From Hyphomicrobiales bacterium (GTDB lineage Bacteria; Pseudomonadota; Alphaproteobacteria; Rhizobiales; Rhizobiaceae), in the NCBI GenBank assembly GCA_011087605.1, contig JAALLE010000032.1:1-40822 (forward strand): DNA of 40,822 nt, written 5' to 3'. Positions 26,990 to 35,864 of this stretch are shown here, piece after piece (the stretch's first letter is position 1; every line of letters begins with the position of its first letter). The notes under the pieces are model-generated. The model worked only from the letters and a program-made list of their open reading frames with translations, made no database searches and had not been told where the DNA came from. The position numbers were made by a program, and so were the translations under genes.

Positions 26990-27676
26990 ATGATCGAGTT
27001 TTTCTACAATGCGGCACCAAACCCTTTGAAAGTGAGCTTGTTTCTGGAAGAGAGTGGATTGAAATATCGACCCATCCCCATCGATACCAAGCGTGGAGAT
27101 CAACACACGGACGGTTATCGCGCGATCAATCCCAATGCCAAAGTGCCGGCGATAAAGGATGGTGATGTTACCGTCTTTGACAGCAACGCCATTCTGCTCT
27201 ACCTGGCCGAAAAAACGGGCATGTTCCTGCCACCGGACCAGCAACGAGGAGAGATGTTGTCGTGGCTGTTTTTTGTCGCCACCGGAGTGGGACCCTATTC
27301 GGGACAAGCCTTCCATTTTCGCAACATGGCGCCCGAGAAACTGCCCTACGCGATCAAGCGATATCACTACGAGGCCAATCGACACTGGCAACTCATTGAT
27401 GATCGCCTCGAAGGCCGCCGCTATATGATGGGTGATAAATATACAATCGTCGACATGGCCGTTTGGGGGTGGGCGCCACGAATTCCGTTTGTTCTTGAAG
27501 AAGAAACGGCCTTTGAACGCCTGTCGAACATCAAGCGACTGCTTGACGAACTGGACAGTCGCCCGGCGGCAGGCCGGGCGCATGAATTGTCCAAGAGCCA
27601 CAAGTTTCAGGTCGATATGGACGACACGGCGATGCGAAATCTTTATCCCCAGATATTCGCACCGGATGTCGCTTGA
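26990..27676 (+). CDS. Glutathione S-transferase family protein (YfcG/nu-like)
   Basis: The 228-residue protein has a thioredoxin-fold N-terminal domain with the cis-proline VPAI (near residue 53), the glutathione-binding DSNAIL segment (near 64) and an all-helical C-terminal domain ending in GDKYTIVDMAVWGW. Nu-class members reduce disulfides or conjugate electrophiles. AAGGAG precedes the ATG. Its place between transporter and SDR genes suggests it handles a reactive or unsaturated intermediate, although a simple stress role is possible. Confidence 0.87.
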   Translation: MIEFFYNAAPNPLKVSLFLEESGLKYRPIPIDTKRGDQHTDGYRAINPNAKVPAIKDGDVTVFDSNAILLYLAEKTGMFLPPDQQRGEMLSWLFFVATGVGPYSGQAFHFRNMAPEKLPYAIKRYHYEANRHWQLIDDRLEGRRYMMGDKYTIVDMAVWGWAPRIPFVLEEETAFERLSNIKRLLDELDSRPAAGRAHELSKSHKFQVDMDDTAMRNLYPQIFAPDVA

Positions 27677-27677
27677 A

Positions 27678-28451
27678 ATGGCGAATTTGACAAAAACTGC
27701 TGTCGTTACCGGGGCCGGTTCGGGCATCGGGCAGGCGACCGCAACACTTTTGGCCGAATCCGGTTACCACGTGCTTTGTGCTGACATTTCGGAAGATCGC
27801 GCGACAGCAGTTGCAGAGGATTTGAAAGCCAAAGGGCTTCACGGGCAGGGGCATTGCGTCGATGTGTCAAATCAGGATGCCACTGAGGCAATGATCTCCC
27901 GGGCAGTCGACTGGACGGGCCGCCTGGATGTCGTTGTCGCAAACGCGGGTATCATGGAGGAAGGTGACGCGTTGTCCGTATCGCTGGAACAATGGAACCG
28001 CGTTATGGCCGTCAATGCCACCGGTTCTTTCCTGACCGCGCGCGCGGCCCTTCCGCATCTGATAACGTCAAAAGGTGCATTGGTCTTCACCGCTTCGACG
28101 GTGGGGCTGAGCGGGATGAAGGGGGTGGCTGCCTATTCTGCTTCAAAAGGGGCTGTGATTGCGCTGACTCGCCAGCTCGCTGCAGATTATGCTGAAAAGG
28201 GCGTGCGTGTGAACGCAGTGGCGCCCGGTGCCGTGCGAACACCATTGTCTGAATCACAGTTTCGCACGCGCGCCCGTGATGACGCACATTTTGACGAGCT
28301 TCTGGATGCGGTCATTGCCCGCTATCCGCTTGCGCGCTGGGGGACGACCCGGGATATTGCTGAGGCAATCCTGTTTCTCGCTTCCGATCGGTCGGGATGG
28401 GTTACCGGGCAAATTTTGCCAGTCGACGGCGGACTATTGGAGACCCGTTGA
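27678..28451 (+). CDS. SDR-family NAD(P)-dependent oxidoreductase
   Basis: A 257-residue classical SDR with TGAGSGIG (11-18), NAG (89-91), Ser140, Tyr153 and Lys157 (YSASK). ATG 27678 directly follows the glutathione transferase stop; ATG 27666 is in frame and would add MSLE and overlap it. The stop overlaps the start of a 19-codon open frame (TGATG). It is probably part of the same degradation route as the enolase-family enzyme that follows. Confidence 0.87.
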   Translation: MANLTKTAVVTGAGSGIGQATATLLAESGYHVLCADISEDRATAVAEDLKAKGLHGQGHCVDVSNQDATEAMISRAVDWTGRLDVVVANAGIMEEGDALSVSLEQWNRVMAVNATGSFLTARAALPHLITSKGALVFTASTVGLSGMKGVAAYSASKGAVIALTRQLAADYAEKGVRVNAVAPGAVRTPLSESQFRTRARDDAHFDELLDAVIARYPLARWGTTRDIAEAILFLASDRSGWVTGQILPVDGGLLETR

Positions 28452-28510
28452 TGAGTTACAATTATTATGATGGCGCGGTGCTGAATAATCGAATAGGGCG
28501 AACCATATGA
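28451..28510 (+). CDS. 19-codon open frame bridging the SDR and enolase-family genes
   Basis: The frame [19 protein letters not shown] starts in the TGATG overlap with the SDR stop and ends in an ATGA overlap with the next gene start. It therefore exactly fills the 55-base gap and would let ribosomes move from one gene to the next. No homology is recognised. It could be a chance open frame. Confidence 0.3.
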   Translation: MSYNYYDGAVLNNRIGRTI

Positions 28511-29607
28511 AAATCACCTCCATTCGCGCCTATCAGGTCGATCTGCCCCTCAAGGAAGGTCGCTACAGCTGGTCAAACGGCAATTACGTCGAAGTATTTG
28601 ATTCAACTGTGATTGAGGTAGAGACCGATGCGGGCCTGAAAGGCTATGGTGAATGTTGTCCTCTCGGTTCGGCCTATCTGCCAGCCTATGCATTGGGCGT
28701 CCGGTCCGGGATTGCTGAATTGGCACCGAATGTGATTGGTCTGGACCCCCGCGACCTGAACGTTCTCAACCGTCATATGGACGCTGTATTGCGCGGTCAC
28801 CTGTATGTCAAAGCCGGGATCGACGTGGCCTGTTGGGATATTCTTGGGCAGGCGACCGGACTGCCGGTCTATCAGCTTTTGGGTGGCAAGGCGCAGGAAG
28901 ATATCAACCTGTATCGCGCCATTTCACAGATCGAACCGACGGCAATGGCCGCTAACGTGGCGGGCTACCGTGACGAAGGTTATACCAAGTTCCAACTGAA
29001 AGTTGGTGCGGATACTGACAGTGACATTGAACGCATCCACCTGTCGGCGGCCGAGATGCGCAAGGGCGATGTGTTGGTTGCCGATGCGAACACCGGGTGG
29101 ACCATGCATGAAGCCGCGCGCGTCGTGAACGCAGTGCGGGATGTCGACGTATATATCGAGCAGCCATGTCTGACCTACGAGGAAAGTCTTGTCACGCGAA
29201 AGCGCACCAGCCTGCCGTTTATCCTCGATGAAGTGATCACGGATATCTCCAGCCTGACCCGGGGACTGGCAGATGGGGCGATGGATGTGATCAACCTGAA
29301 AATTTCGAAGGTCGGCGGGTTGACCAAGGCGCGTCAGATGCGGGATTTGTGCGTCCACGCCGGAATTCCCATGACGATTGAGGATACCTGGGGCGGAGAC
29401 ATTGTTACGGCAACAATCGCTCATCTGGCGCAATCGACACCGGAGGAATTTACTTTCTCGGCAACAGATTTCAACAGTTACGGAACGGTCTCCATTGCAG
29501 AAGGTGCACCGCGGCGTGTCGCCGGCAAGATGCGGGCATCGAACGAACCGGGACTTGGCGTTAAACCGATTATGGATGCGCTTGGCGCTCCCGTATTGGA
29601 CGTTTAA
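28507..29607 (+). CDS. Enolase-superfamily enzyme (mandelate racemase/muconate lactonizing type), proline-type dehydratase or epimerase-like
   Basis: The 366-residue protein has a capping domain and a (beta/alpha)7beta barrel. Likely catalytic lysines are Lys165 (FQLKVG) and Lys265 ([10 protein letters not shown]). Likely magnesium ligands are Asp193 (VADAN), Glu218 (YIEQPC) and Asp241 (LDEV). The DTWGGDI segment (293-299) resembles the subgroup that contains cis-3-hydroxy-L-proline dehydratase and hydroxyproline betaine 2-epimerase (DAWGGDI in my memory of the latter). With the deaminase that follows, a proline-like substrate is plausible. Other acid-sugar dehydratases of the superfamily are less likely. 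Confidence 0.85.
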   Translation: MKITSIRAYQVDLPLKEGRYSWSNGNYVEVFDSTVIEVETDAGLKGYGECCPLGSAYLPAYALGVRSGIAELAPNVIGLDPRDLNVLNRHMDAVLRGHLYVKAGIDVACWDILGQATGLPVYQLLGGKAQEDINLYRAISQIEPTAMAANVAGYRDEGYTKFQLKVGADTDSDIERIHLSAAEMRKGDVLVADANTGWTMHEAARVVNAVRDVDVYIEQPCLTYEESLVTRKRTSLPFILDEVITDISSLTRGLADGAMDVINLKISKVGGLTKARQMRDLCVHAGIPMTIEDTWGGDIVTATIAHLAQSTPEEFTFSATDFNSYGTVSIAEGAPRRVAGKMRASNEPGLGVKPIMDALGAPVLDV

Positions 29608-29655
29608 AAAGCAATTCAAGCGATATCGCTAAATAGCTGGAAGAAAGGAATTTTT

Positions 29656-30588
29656 ATGCCTGTAGAGGTTTTTGCTGGTTGCATGCCGGCCCTGATGACA
29701 CCCTGTACGGCTGACCGTGCTCCGGATTTTGATGCTCTTGTAAACAAGGGCCGCGAATTGGTGGATCTGGGCATGTCGGCGGTGATCTATTGTGGCTCCA
29801 TGGGGGATTGGCCTTTGCTGAGCGATCAACAGCGCATGGAGGGCGTGGCGCGCCTGACCGATGCGGGTGTAAAGGTCGTTGTGGGCACCGGTGCCGTCAA
29901 TACAAACTCAGCAGCAGCTCTTGCAGCCCATGCCGCAGAAGTTGGTGCCGCTGGTTTGATGGTCATTCCACGCGTCCTGTCTCGCGGGTCGTCCGCAGCT
30001 GCTCAAAAAGCTCATTTCAAGGCTGTATTGTCAGCGGCTCCAAACTTGCCATCGGTTATCTACAACAGCCCGTATTATGGGTTTGCCACCCGCGCCGATT
30101 TGTTTTTCGCGCTGCGTGCGGAGCATTCCAATCTGGTGGGGTTCAAAGAATTCGGCGGCAAGGATGATCTTCGCTATGCGGCTGAGAATATTACATCCGG
30201 GGACGACGAAATCGCCTTGATGGTGGGTGTCGACACAGCGGTTTGCCATGGTTTCATCAATTGCGGTGCGGTCGGTGCTATAACCGGGATCGGCAACGCA
30301 CTTCCCAAGGAAGTTCTGCACCTGATGGACCTGAGCATCAAAGCAGCCGCCGGAGACCCGGTGGCACGAAACCGCGCCTATGAATTGGAAGAGGCACTCG
30401 GTGTCTTGTCCAGTTTTGACGAGGGACCAGATCTTGTTTTGTATTACAAGCACTTGATGGTGCTGAATGGCGAAGATGAATATTCGCTGCACTTCAATGA
30501 GACGGACGCTCTGTCCGATGCCCAGCGCAGATATGCCGAAACACAATACAAGCTGTTTCGCCAATGGTATGCGGACTGGAGCAGTTAG
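29656..30588 (+). CDS. DHDPS-family deaminase, delta1-pyrroline-4-hydroxy-2-carboxylate deaminase (HypD/LhpC)-like
   Basis: The 310-residue lyase barrel has Tyr136 (VIYNSPYYGF) and Schiff-base Lys164 (GFKEFGG). The carboxylate loop is CGSMGDWPLL (46-55) instead of GTTGE. That loop, VIPRVLSRG and HFNETDALSDAQRRYAE match my memory of the hydroxyproline-pathway deaminase, which turns pyrroline-4-hydroxy-2-carboxylate into 2-oxoglutarate semialdehyde plus ammonia. No 2-oxoglutarate semialdehyde dehydrogenase or proline racemase is in the window. It is the last gene of the operon, has AAGGAA before its ATG, and is followed by a stem-loop. Confidence 0.85.
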   Translation: MPVEVFAGCMPALMTPCTADRAPDFDALVNKGRELVDLGMSAVIYCGSMGDWPLLSDQQRMEGVARLTDAGVKVVVGTGAVNTNSAAALAAHAAEVGAAGLMVIPRVLSRGSSAAAQKAHFKAVLSAAPNLPSVIYNSPYYGFATRADLFFALRAEHSNLVGFKEFGGKDDLRYAAENITSGDDEIALMVGVDTAVCHGFINCGAVGAITGIGNALPKEVLHLMDLSIKAAAGDPVARNRAYELEEALGVLSSFDEGPDLVLYYKHLMVLNGEDEYSLHFNETDALSDAQRRYAETQYKLFRQWYADWSS

Positions 30589-30609
30589 ATTTTTTGGCGG
30601 CAGAATTGC

Positions 30610-30637
30610 GCGTCTGGGAGAAAGAACGCCCAGACGC
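30610..30637. terminator. Stem-loop terminator between convergent operons
   Basis: GCGTCTGGG / CCCAGACGC form a perfect 9-bp stem with a 10-nt loop, followed by TTT on the plus strand and flanked by a T6 run at 30591-30596. It lies in the 55-bp gap between the stops of the HypD-like gene (plus) and the DUF3830 gene (minus) and can serve both directions. It is the only terminator-like structure I find between convergent genes here. Confidence 0.7.
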
Positions 30638-30643
30638 TTTCGG

Positions 30644-31057
30644 TCAGGCGAATTCGAATCGAATGGGTTGTGCGCCTTTCCAAAGCACCCGGTTGCCTAA
30701 ATCCATCAGGTTTTCATGGCCTTTTGTGATGGTGATGAAGTGGTTGCCCGCCAGTTGTCCCATTTTTGAAGAAAAATCGACGCCGCCATAGGCCAACAAA
30801 ATCTCCGTTTCGCTAATGCCACCTGGATAGAGGATGAAGTGGCCTGGGGCAGGGTGGCTGGTGTGGTTTTCGTATCCGACGCCAAAGTCGTGGTCGCCCA
30901 GAGGAATCCATATCCCTTCGCCACTCCATCGAACGTGAACCAGTTCGCTGGAATAGGGCATCGCGTCGGTGAACGCCTTGCAAGTCTCGGGTGCGGCCTC
31001 GGTTTCCAGCTTGGCTTCGAATTCATACGGCCCGGCGGTAATCTTCAGCTTGGTCAT
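30644..31057 (-). CDS. DUF3830 family protein (cyclophilin-like fold)
   Basis: A small 137-residue protein matching the DUF3830 family, recalled to adopt a cyclophilin-like beta-barrel. Recognisable parts are the N-terminal beta strands (MTKLKITAGPYEFEAKLET), APETCKAF, and IWIPLGDHDF...HPAPGHFILYPGG. No signal peptide is visible. The biochemical role is unknown; the family often lies next to amidohydrolases, lyases and transporters. It is the last gene of the third operon, overlapping the fused oxidase gene stop as ATGA. Confidence 0.8.
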   Translation of the reverse strand: MTKLKITAGPYEFEAKLETEAAPETCKAFTDAMPYSSELVHVRWSGEGIWIPLGDHDFGVGYENHTSHPAPGHFILYPGGISETEILLAYGGVDFSSKMGQLAGNHFITITKGHENLMDLGNRVLWKGAQPIRFEFA

Positions 31058-33933
31058 GGGGTGGTTCTCTCTTTCGGTTGGTTGAAACGTTCAATTGAAA
31101 ATGGGGCAAGGTCGGCGCGGGCGCGTCCGGTCAGTGCAATCGATGCCGCCTCGCGGCCCATCAGCGGGCCCAAGGTGTAACCATTGGCAGTTGCGGCGAT
31201 GGTTAGGCCGGGAAAGCCGGGGACGGCGCCAATCAACGGCGCGCCGTCAATGTCGATATTCATGGCTGCCCAACTTCGCACCACCGACAAGTTGCCTATG
31301 GCGGGAACGGTGTGCGAGGCAGCCCAAAGGTTGCCCTCGAGGCTTTGCGGCAGCACGAGGGGTTGGCCTGTGCGCCCGGTGGCCGCTGTCCAGGCCCCAC
31401 CGATCAAAATGGTGCCCGCATCGGTTTGTTTCATCGTCAGGTGTCGGTCGGCATGAGCGATCAGGCAGGGCAGGAGCGGTGGGGCCGGATCTGTGATGAC
31501 CATTTGCAGCGGTGCGCCCCGGATCGGTACTTTGGCGCCCAACTGCCGGGCGATTGCAGCCGACCACCCACCCGCGGCAATCAAGACCCGTTTGGCCTGA
31601 ATTGCACCGCGAGGGGTGGCGACTGAGTAGCCATCGTTTGTGCTGTCGATCCTCGTCACAGGGGTCATTTCTTCGATCCGTGCGCCGGCTTGTTGGGCTT
31701 CACGTGCCAGGACATTAGTAGCCACAAGTGGGTTGATCTTGCCCTCGCCGGCGCACCATGCACCCGCCACGACTTTTTCGGAAATGGCTGGCATCATCGT
31801 TTGAATCCGATCATGCCCAATGACTTCTGAAGCAATGCCAACGCCGGCTTCCGCGGCGACCTTGGCTTCAAGAAAGGCTATTTGCGCGCTGTCTTCTGCG
31901 ACCATCAACCCGCCGGTGACTTTCATTTCGAAATTGGCATTCAGTTCAGATTCAAGCGCCGACCAGAGCGCAATGGACTCCTGTTGCAATGGTAAAGTCA
32001 GCAATTGAGGAGAGCCGCCGGAGACTGCCTTGCCACCAAAGTCCCAGGACAGGAGCTGCAAATGCAGGCTTCCTGCATTGCCTCCTGATGCTTCTCCATT
32101 GATCGCGCCACGATCGAGGCAAATCACATCGGCACCGGAACGGGCGGCGTAAAGGGCTGCGGAAATGCCAGTAATTCCAGCGCCAATTATTACCAGATCG
32201 GCGCTGGATTTTTCTAGCGGGACTGTTGTTGGTTGGCCGGGTCGTGCTCCGGGACTGCTTTCGACGTGGCCACCCCATTCGGGCTTCTCCAGTGAAAGAG
32301 CCACCACCGGCACCGGTCGTGCAGGTATTTGTGGTGCAAAGATCGCCTCGGGTTTCGCAGCATGTCCGGCTTCTGCCAATATTCCCAGGACGGCAGGCAG
32401 ACAATAGCGACCCTGGCAACGCCCCATGCCCAACCGCGTTGCCCGCTTTATCGCGCCCGGACTGGTCGCGCCTTCGGCAATGGCATTTCGGATTTGCGCA
32501 GATGTCACCTCTTCGCAGCGACAAACGGTGGTGGAGTCAGTTGGTACAGCGCATGGTGGCGCCTTGTAGATTTGCCATAAGGCGCTTTGAAATTTGCGTG
32601 CTCGCGCAGCGCGTCGATGATCTACGGCTAAATCGTCTGCATCAATTCCCAGATGGCGAAGGGCGTCGGCCCCTGCAAGGCGCCCCTGAACCTCTGCCAG
32701 TTGGGCACCCCCCAATCCGCCGGCATCACCAGCGATCCAAAGACCAGCAACCTGTGTCCTGCCATTTGCCTCGCGCTCAGGCATGGGGACGCAAGTCACA
32801 GGATCCAGCCGGATCGGCACACCGAAGAGCCGTGCCAGCTCGCTTTGCGGGGCAAAGCCATCGCCGATGCAGATCGTGTCAGCCTCAATGTCGCGCACTG
32901 CGCCGGTTGCGATGCACCGTAATCGTGCACCCGTTACCGTGTTTGCTCCCGAAATTTCAATGGCTTCCCACCCATTCAACACAGGTACACGATCAAGCTG
33001 CAAACGTGATCGATACGCCAAACCGTCACGCACCAGCGATGGGGAGGCCAGAGCTGCGCGAGCCAGCGCAATTCCGGGGCTGGGTCGACCGCGTTCTGCC
33101 ACAGCAACAACGTTCACACCAATGCGCCGCATTTCGACGGCCAATTGCAATCCCAACGGACCGTTTCCCGCGACCAACACACGCTCACCCGGTGCAACGC
33201 CGTATCGGCGCACCAGCGTCTGGGCTGCACCAATGGACATGACGCCGGGTCGGGTCCAGCCCGGGATCATTTGAGGCCGCTCAAGCGCGCCACTTGCCAA
33301 AATGACTGTACGGGCGGTGATGCGAGACTGACCATCCGAACCCAGAGTGCGCAATTCGAACCCGCTGTCCGTTTCATCGGTGCGGGCGTACCAGACGATT
33401 TGGCCGGTTTTGAATACGGCACCGCACTCGTGCGCCCGCCGACGCAGGTTGTCGCCTTTTTGGTGTTGGGCGTCATTTGGGGTACTTGCTCGATAACCGG
33501 TGCTACGGGGTTTGTAATACTGACCGCCGGTTTCGGATCGTTCATCGATAACGCAGACGGAAACTCCACCTTCGACTGCGACTAGCGCCGCATTCAGCCC
33601 GGCTGGCCCGGCGCCGATGATTGCCAGATCAACTTCGGTTGTTTCTGTCTTGGGTGGTATCGTGCAAGCGGCCATTGCACCCGGCAGCACATCGTTTTGT
33701 GATTCAACCTGCATGTCCGCGCGAACCTCAGACATGCAGGCGCGTTGCGAGCGTTTGCCGTCGATGGTGATCAGACATTCTTGGCAGGCACCCATGCCGC
33801 AGAAAAGTCCGCGCTTTCGTCCAGTAGAACTGGTGCCAAAGCTTCGTATCCCGGCCATGGTCAGAGCCGCGGCAATACTGTCGCCTGAACAGGCTTCAAT
33901 TGGCTGTCCGTTCCAACTGAAGTTCAGGCGCAT
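31054..33933 (-). CDS. Three-subunit oxidase fusion: ferredoxin-like + FAD/NAD domain + BFD domain + DadA-like oxidase
   Basis: This 959-residue single chain joins what is normally two or three subunits of D-hydroxyproline dehydrogenase, opine oxidase or hydrogen cyanide synthase. The [2Fe-2S] domain has Cys45, Cys50, Cys53 and Cys66. The FAD/NAD domain follows, with GAGPAG at 107-112 and a second Rossmann motif near 256. The BFD-like cluster is Cys471, Cys473, Cys506 and Cys511. After a linker of about 30 residues (545-578) comes a DAO domain with GAGITG at 584-589 and NAGSLHLQ. All cofactor motifs are intact. ATG 33933 is preferred; an upstream GTG at 33948 is possible. It should oxidise a secondary or D-amino acid. 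Confidence 0.88.
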   Translation of the reverse strand: MRLNFSWNGQPIEACSGDSIAAALTMAGIRSFGTSSTGRKRGLFCGMGACQECLITIDGKRSQRACMSEVRADMQVESQNDVLPGAMAACTIPPKTETTEVDLAIIGAGPAGLNAALVAVEGGVSVCVIDERSETGGQYYKPRSTGYRASTPNDAQHQKGDNLRRRAHECGAVFKTGQIVWYARTDETDSGFELRTLGSDGQSRITARTVILASGALERPQMIPGWTRPGVMSIGAAQTLVRRYGVAPGERVLVAGNGPLGLQLAVEMRRIGVNVVAVAERGRPSPGIALARAALASPSLVRDGLAYRSRLQLDRVPVLNGWEAIEISGANTVTGARLRCIATGAVRDIEADTICIGDGFAPQSELARLFGVPIRLDPVTCVPMPEREANGRTQVAGLWIAGDAGGLGGAQLAEVQGRLAGADALRHLGIDADDLAVDHRRAARARKFQSALWQIYKAPPCAVPTDSTTVCRCEEVTSAQIRNAIAEGATSPGAIKRATRLGMGRCQGRYCLPAVLGILAEAGHAAKPEAIFAPQIPARPVPVVALSLEKPEWGGHVESSPGARPGQPTTVPLEKSSADLVIIGAGITGISAALYAARSGADVICLDRGAINGEASGGNAGSLHLQLLSWDFGGKAVSGGSPQLLTLPLQQESIALWSALESELNANFEMKVTGGLMVAEDSAQIAFLEAKVAAEAGVGIASEVIGHDRIQTMMPAISEKVVAGAWCAGEGKINPLVATNVLAREAQQAGARIEEMTPVTRIDSTNDGYSVATPRGAIQAKRVLIAAGGWSAAIARQLGAKVPIRGAPLQMVITDPAPPLLPCLIAHADRHLTMKQTDAGTILIGGAWTAATGRTGQPLVLPQSLEGNLWAASHTVPAIGNLSVVRSWAAMNIDIDGAPLIGAVPGFPGLTIAATANGYTLGPLMGREAASIALTGRARADLAPFSIERFNQPKERTTP

Positions 33934-33937
33934 CGGA

Positions 33938-34834
33938 TCAGTCCACACACTCGATCAATTCACCCACAGCATCAAGGGCGGCGTGCAATTCAACCAAATC
34001 GCTTTCCGGCAGTGGCAGTCGCGGGGCGCGGGGCGCACCCATGGCAAAGCCCATCAACTCAAGGGCTGCCTTGCTGGCGGAGACGTAACGATGGCCACCG
34101 ACCAGCCGGATTACCGGCAATATCTGGCGATAAAGTGCGCGCGCCGCGTCGTAATCCTGGTCGTCGGCGGTCAATGTGAACAGCTTTGCAGAAGCTGCGG
34201 GCAGAATGTTGGACCCAACTGCGACCCAGCCATCTGCTCCCTCCACGAAACTTTCAAAGCCCATAATGCCGCCAAATACGCTCATCCGATCGCCGCACAA
34301 CTCAATGATGTCGCGCACGCGGGTGACATCCTTCGTCGACTCCTTGATGTAATCAACGCCCGCAATTTGCGACAGACGCGCAACGATAGGGGGTGTCATG
34401 TCGATATTGGCCGTCGCCGGGTTGTTGTAGATCATGATGGGTAGATCAGTAGCGTCGGCGATGCGGGAAAAGTGGGTGAACAATTCATCTTCAGTCGGGG
34501 TTGAGTAGAATGGTGGAATGATCATCACGCCGTCAGCGCCAAGCTCTGCCGCCATCTCGCAATTTGCGATTACATCATCTGTCCATTCCGCACCTGCGCC
34601 AATGAGCACCGGTACGCGGCCGTCCGCTGCATCAATCACGCATTTTGCCACTGCGCGCCGCTCACCTGCATTCATCGACAAAAACTCACCGGTGGATCCC
34701 AACGGAATCAATCCGTGGATGCCTTCGCGAATCTGCCAATCGGTAAATTGGGCCTGCGTGTCGAGGTTAACCGCACCATCAGCATCAAATGCAGTTACCA
34801 TCACCGTATATGTTCCACGAAACCGGTCGCTCAT
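33938..34834 (-). CDS. DHDPS/N-acetylneuraminate lyase family protein
   Basis: A 298-residue class I lyase with GSTGEF (46-51), Tyr136 (MIYNNPA) and Lys164 (YIKEST). It resembles the family member at 17480 in the DGVMIIPPFYSTPTEDELF segment. It lies between the phosphotriesterase-like gene (ATGA overlap) and the fused oxidase gene, so it probably acts on the product of one of them. Pyruvate-releasing aldolase, dehydratase and deaminase activities are all possible. Confidence 0.86.
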   Translation of the reverse strand: MSDRFRGTYTVMVTAFDADGAVNLDTQAQFTDWQIREGIHGLIPLGSTGEFLSMNAGERRAVAKCVIDAADGRVPVLIGAGAEWTDDVIANCEMAAELGADGVMIIPPFYSTPTEDELFTHFSRIADATDLPIMIYNNPATANIDMTPPIVARLSQIAGVDYIKESTKDVTRVRDIIELCGDRMSVFGGIMGFESFVEGADGWVAVGSNILPAASAKLFTLTADDQDYDAARALYRQILPVIRLVGGHRYVSASKAALELMGFAMGAPRAPRLPLPESDLVELHAALDAVGELIECVD

Positions 34835-35856
34835 GCAGTTCCCTCCGTCAATGTCAGTAATCTTAGTGGATTGTTGCGAATTAATGCGGAGATCAGCACG
34901 TTGGAAAATCCCAGCCTATCCATCAATTGTCGTACATTGCGCAGAATGTGCCCGTAGCCGTGGCCTCCCCAGTGACGCAACCGGGTCTTGGTGCAAATGT
35001 CATGCGATATCGTAATCTGCTCCGCATGACCGCGGTCAGCGAATTTATGGATCAGACGAAGCCGATCCAGATCGGTGGGCAATTCGGTGTCACCCATCCA
35101 GTAATAGGATTGCTCTATGCCAAAGAAGTCCCATTCAACCGTCGCCCCACGATCCAGCAACGACTGGATGCCCGTTCCGTCGGGATGGGTCCGGTCCATG
35201 TGACACAGGATGACACGAGTCAGATCAGCCCCTGCATTTTCAAGAACATCCAGAATTTCAGTGCAGGCCTGCAGATCGCGTCCAGGGTGCACGCTGATTG
35301 ATGCCCCGGTGGCGCGTTGCGCATGGGCTGCAGCGACAAGTGCGGAGCGCTCGAAATCATGCAACGGCCAGGAACAGCCGATCTCTCCAATCAGGCCTGC
35401 CCGAATATCTGTCCCATCCAGACCATTTTCGATTTCCCGAGTAAACAGCCGGGCCAGGGCGTCTTGGTCCATCTCAAGAGTTTGGGCATCGAGGAAGGGC
35501 ACGGTGTATGTACCGGCCGCCGCAACCACATGAACCCCGCTTTTTCGTGCAGCATCTGCAAGTCCGACAGCATCCCGTGCCAGTCCGGCAACCGATTGAT
35601 CAACGATCATTGAGCCGCCATCAGCTGCATATGCAACAAGCTCGGAGCCGGCAATTGCCGAGTTAGTCTGATGCGCGTTGGCGGGGTTCTCATTGCTTCT
35701 ATAATCGGCCTGCCAGCGATCACTCATCTGTATCGGAGCATCGCGATCGCCGACCACCCCGGGAGGCACGATGTTGAACAGCACATGTTCATGCATCATC
35801 ACCGGGCCGACCCCTTCTGAGGATATGTCGCCAAGAACTGTCCGTACTTGTCCCAT
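34831..35856 (-). CDS. Phosphotriesterase family metal-dependent hydrolase (PTER-like)
   Basis: The 341-residue amidohydrolase-fold protein has predicted metal ligands His22 and His24 (MHEH), bridging Glu158 (GLIGEIGCSWPL) in place of the carboxylated lysine of true phosphotriesterases, His190 (SVHPGRD), His219 (LCHMD) and Asp286 (SHDI). The Glu-bridged group includes lactonases and the vertebrate PTER, reported to hydrolyse N-acetyltaurine. Amide or lactone hydrolysis is therefore more likely than phosphotriester hydrolysis. It follows the ABC ATPase by eight bases. Confidence 0.85.
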   Translation of the reverse strand: MGQVRTVLGDISSEGVGPVMMHEHVLFNIVPPGVVGDRDAPIQMSDRWQADYRSNENPANAHQTNSAIAGSELVAYAADGGSMIVDQSVAGLARDAVGLADAARKSGVHVVAAAGTYTVPFLDAQTLEMDQDALARLFTREIENGLDGTDIRAGLIGEIGCSWPLHDFERSALVAAAHAQRATGASISVHPGRDLQACTEILDVLENAGADLTRVILCHMDRTHPDGTGIQSLLDRGATVEWDFFGIEQSYYWMGDTELPTDLDRLRLIHKFADRGHAEQITISHDICTKTRLRHWGGHGYGHILRNVRQLMDRLGFSNVLISALIRNNPLRLLTLTEGTA

Positions 35857-35864
35857 ATCAGCGG

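Noticed and set aside
32226-33242. A 338-codon plus-strand frame opposite the fused oxidase
   Set aside because: No motifs, and the opposite strand has conserved cofactor sites throughout.
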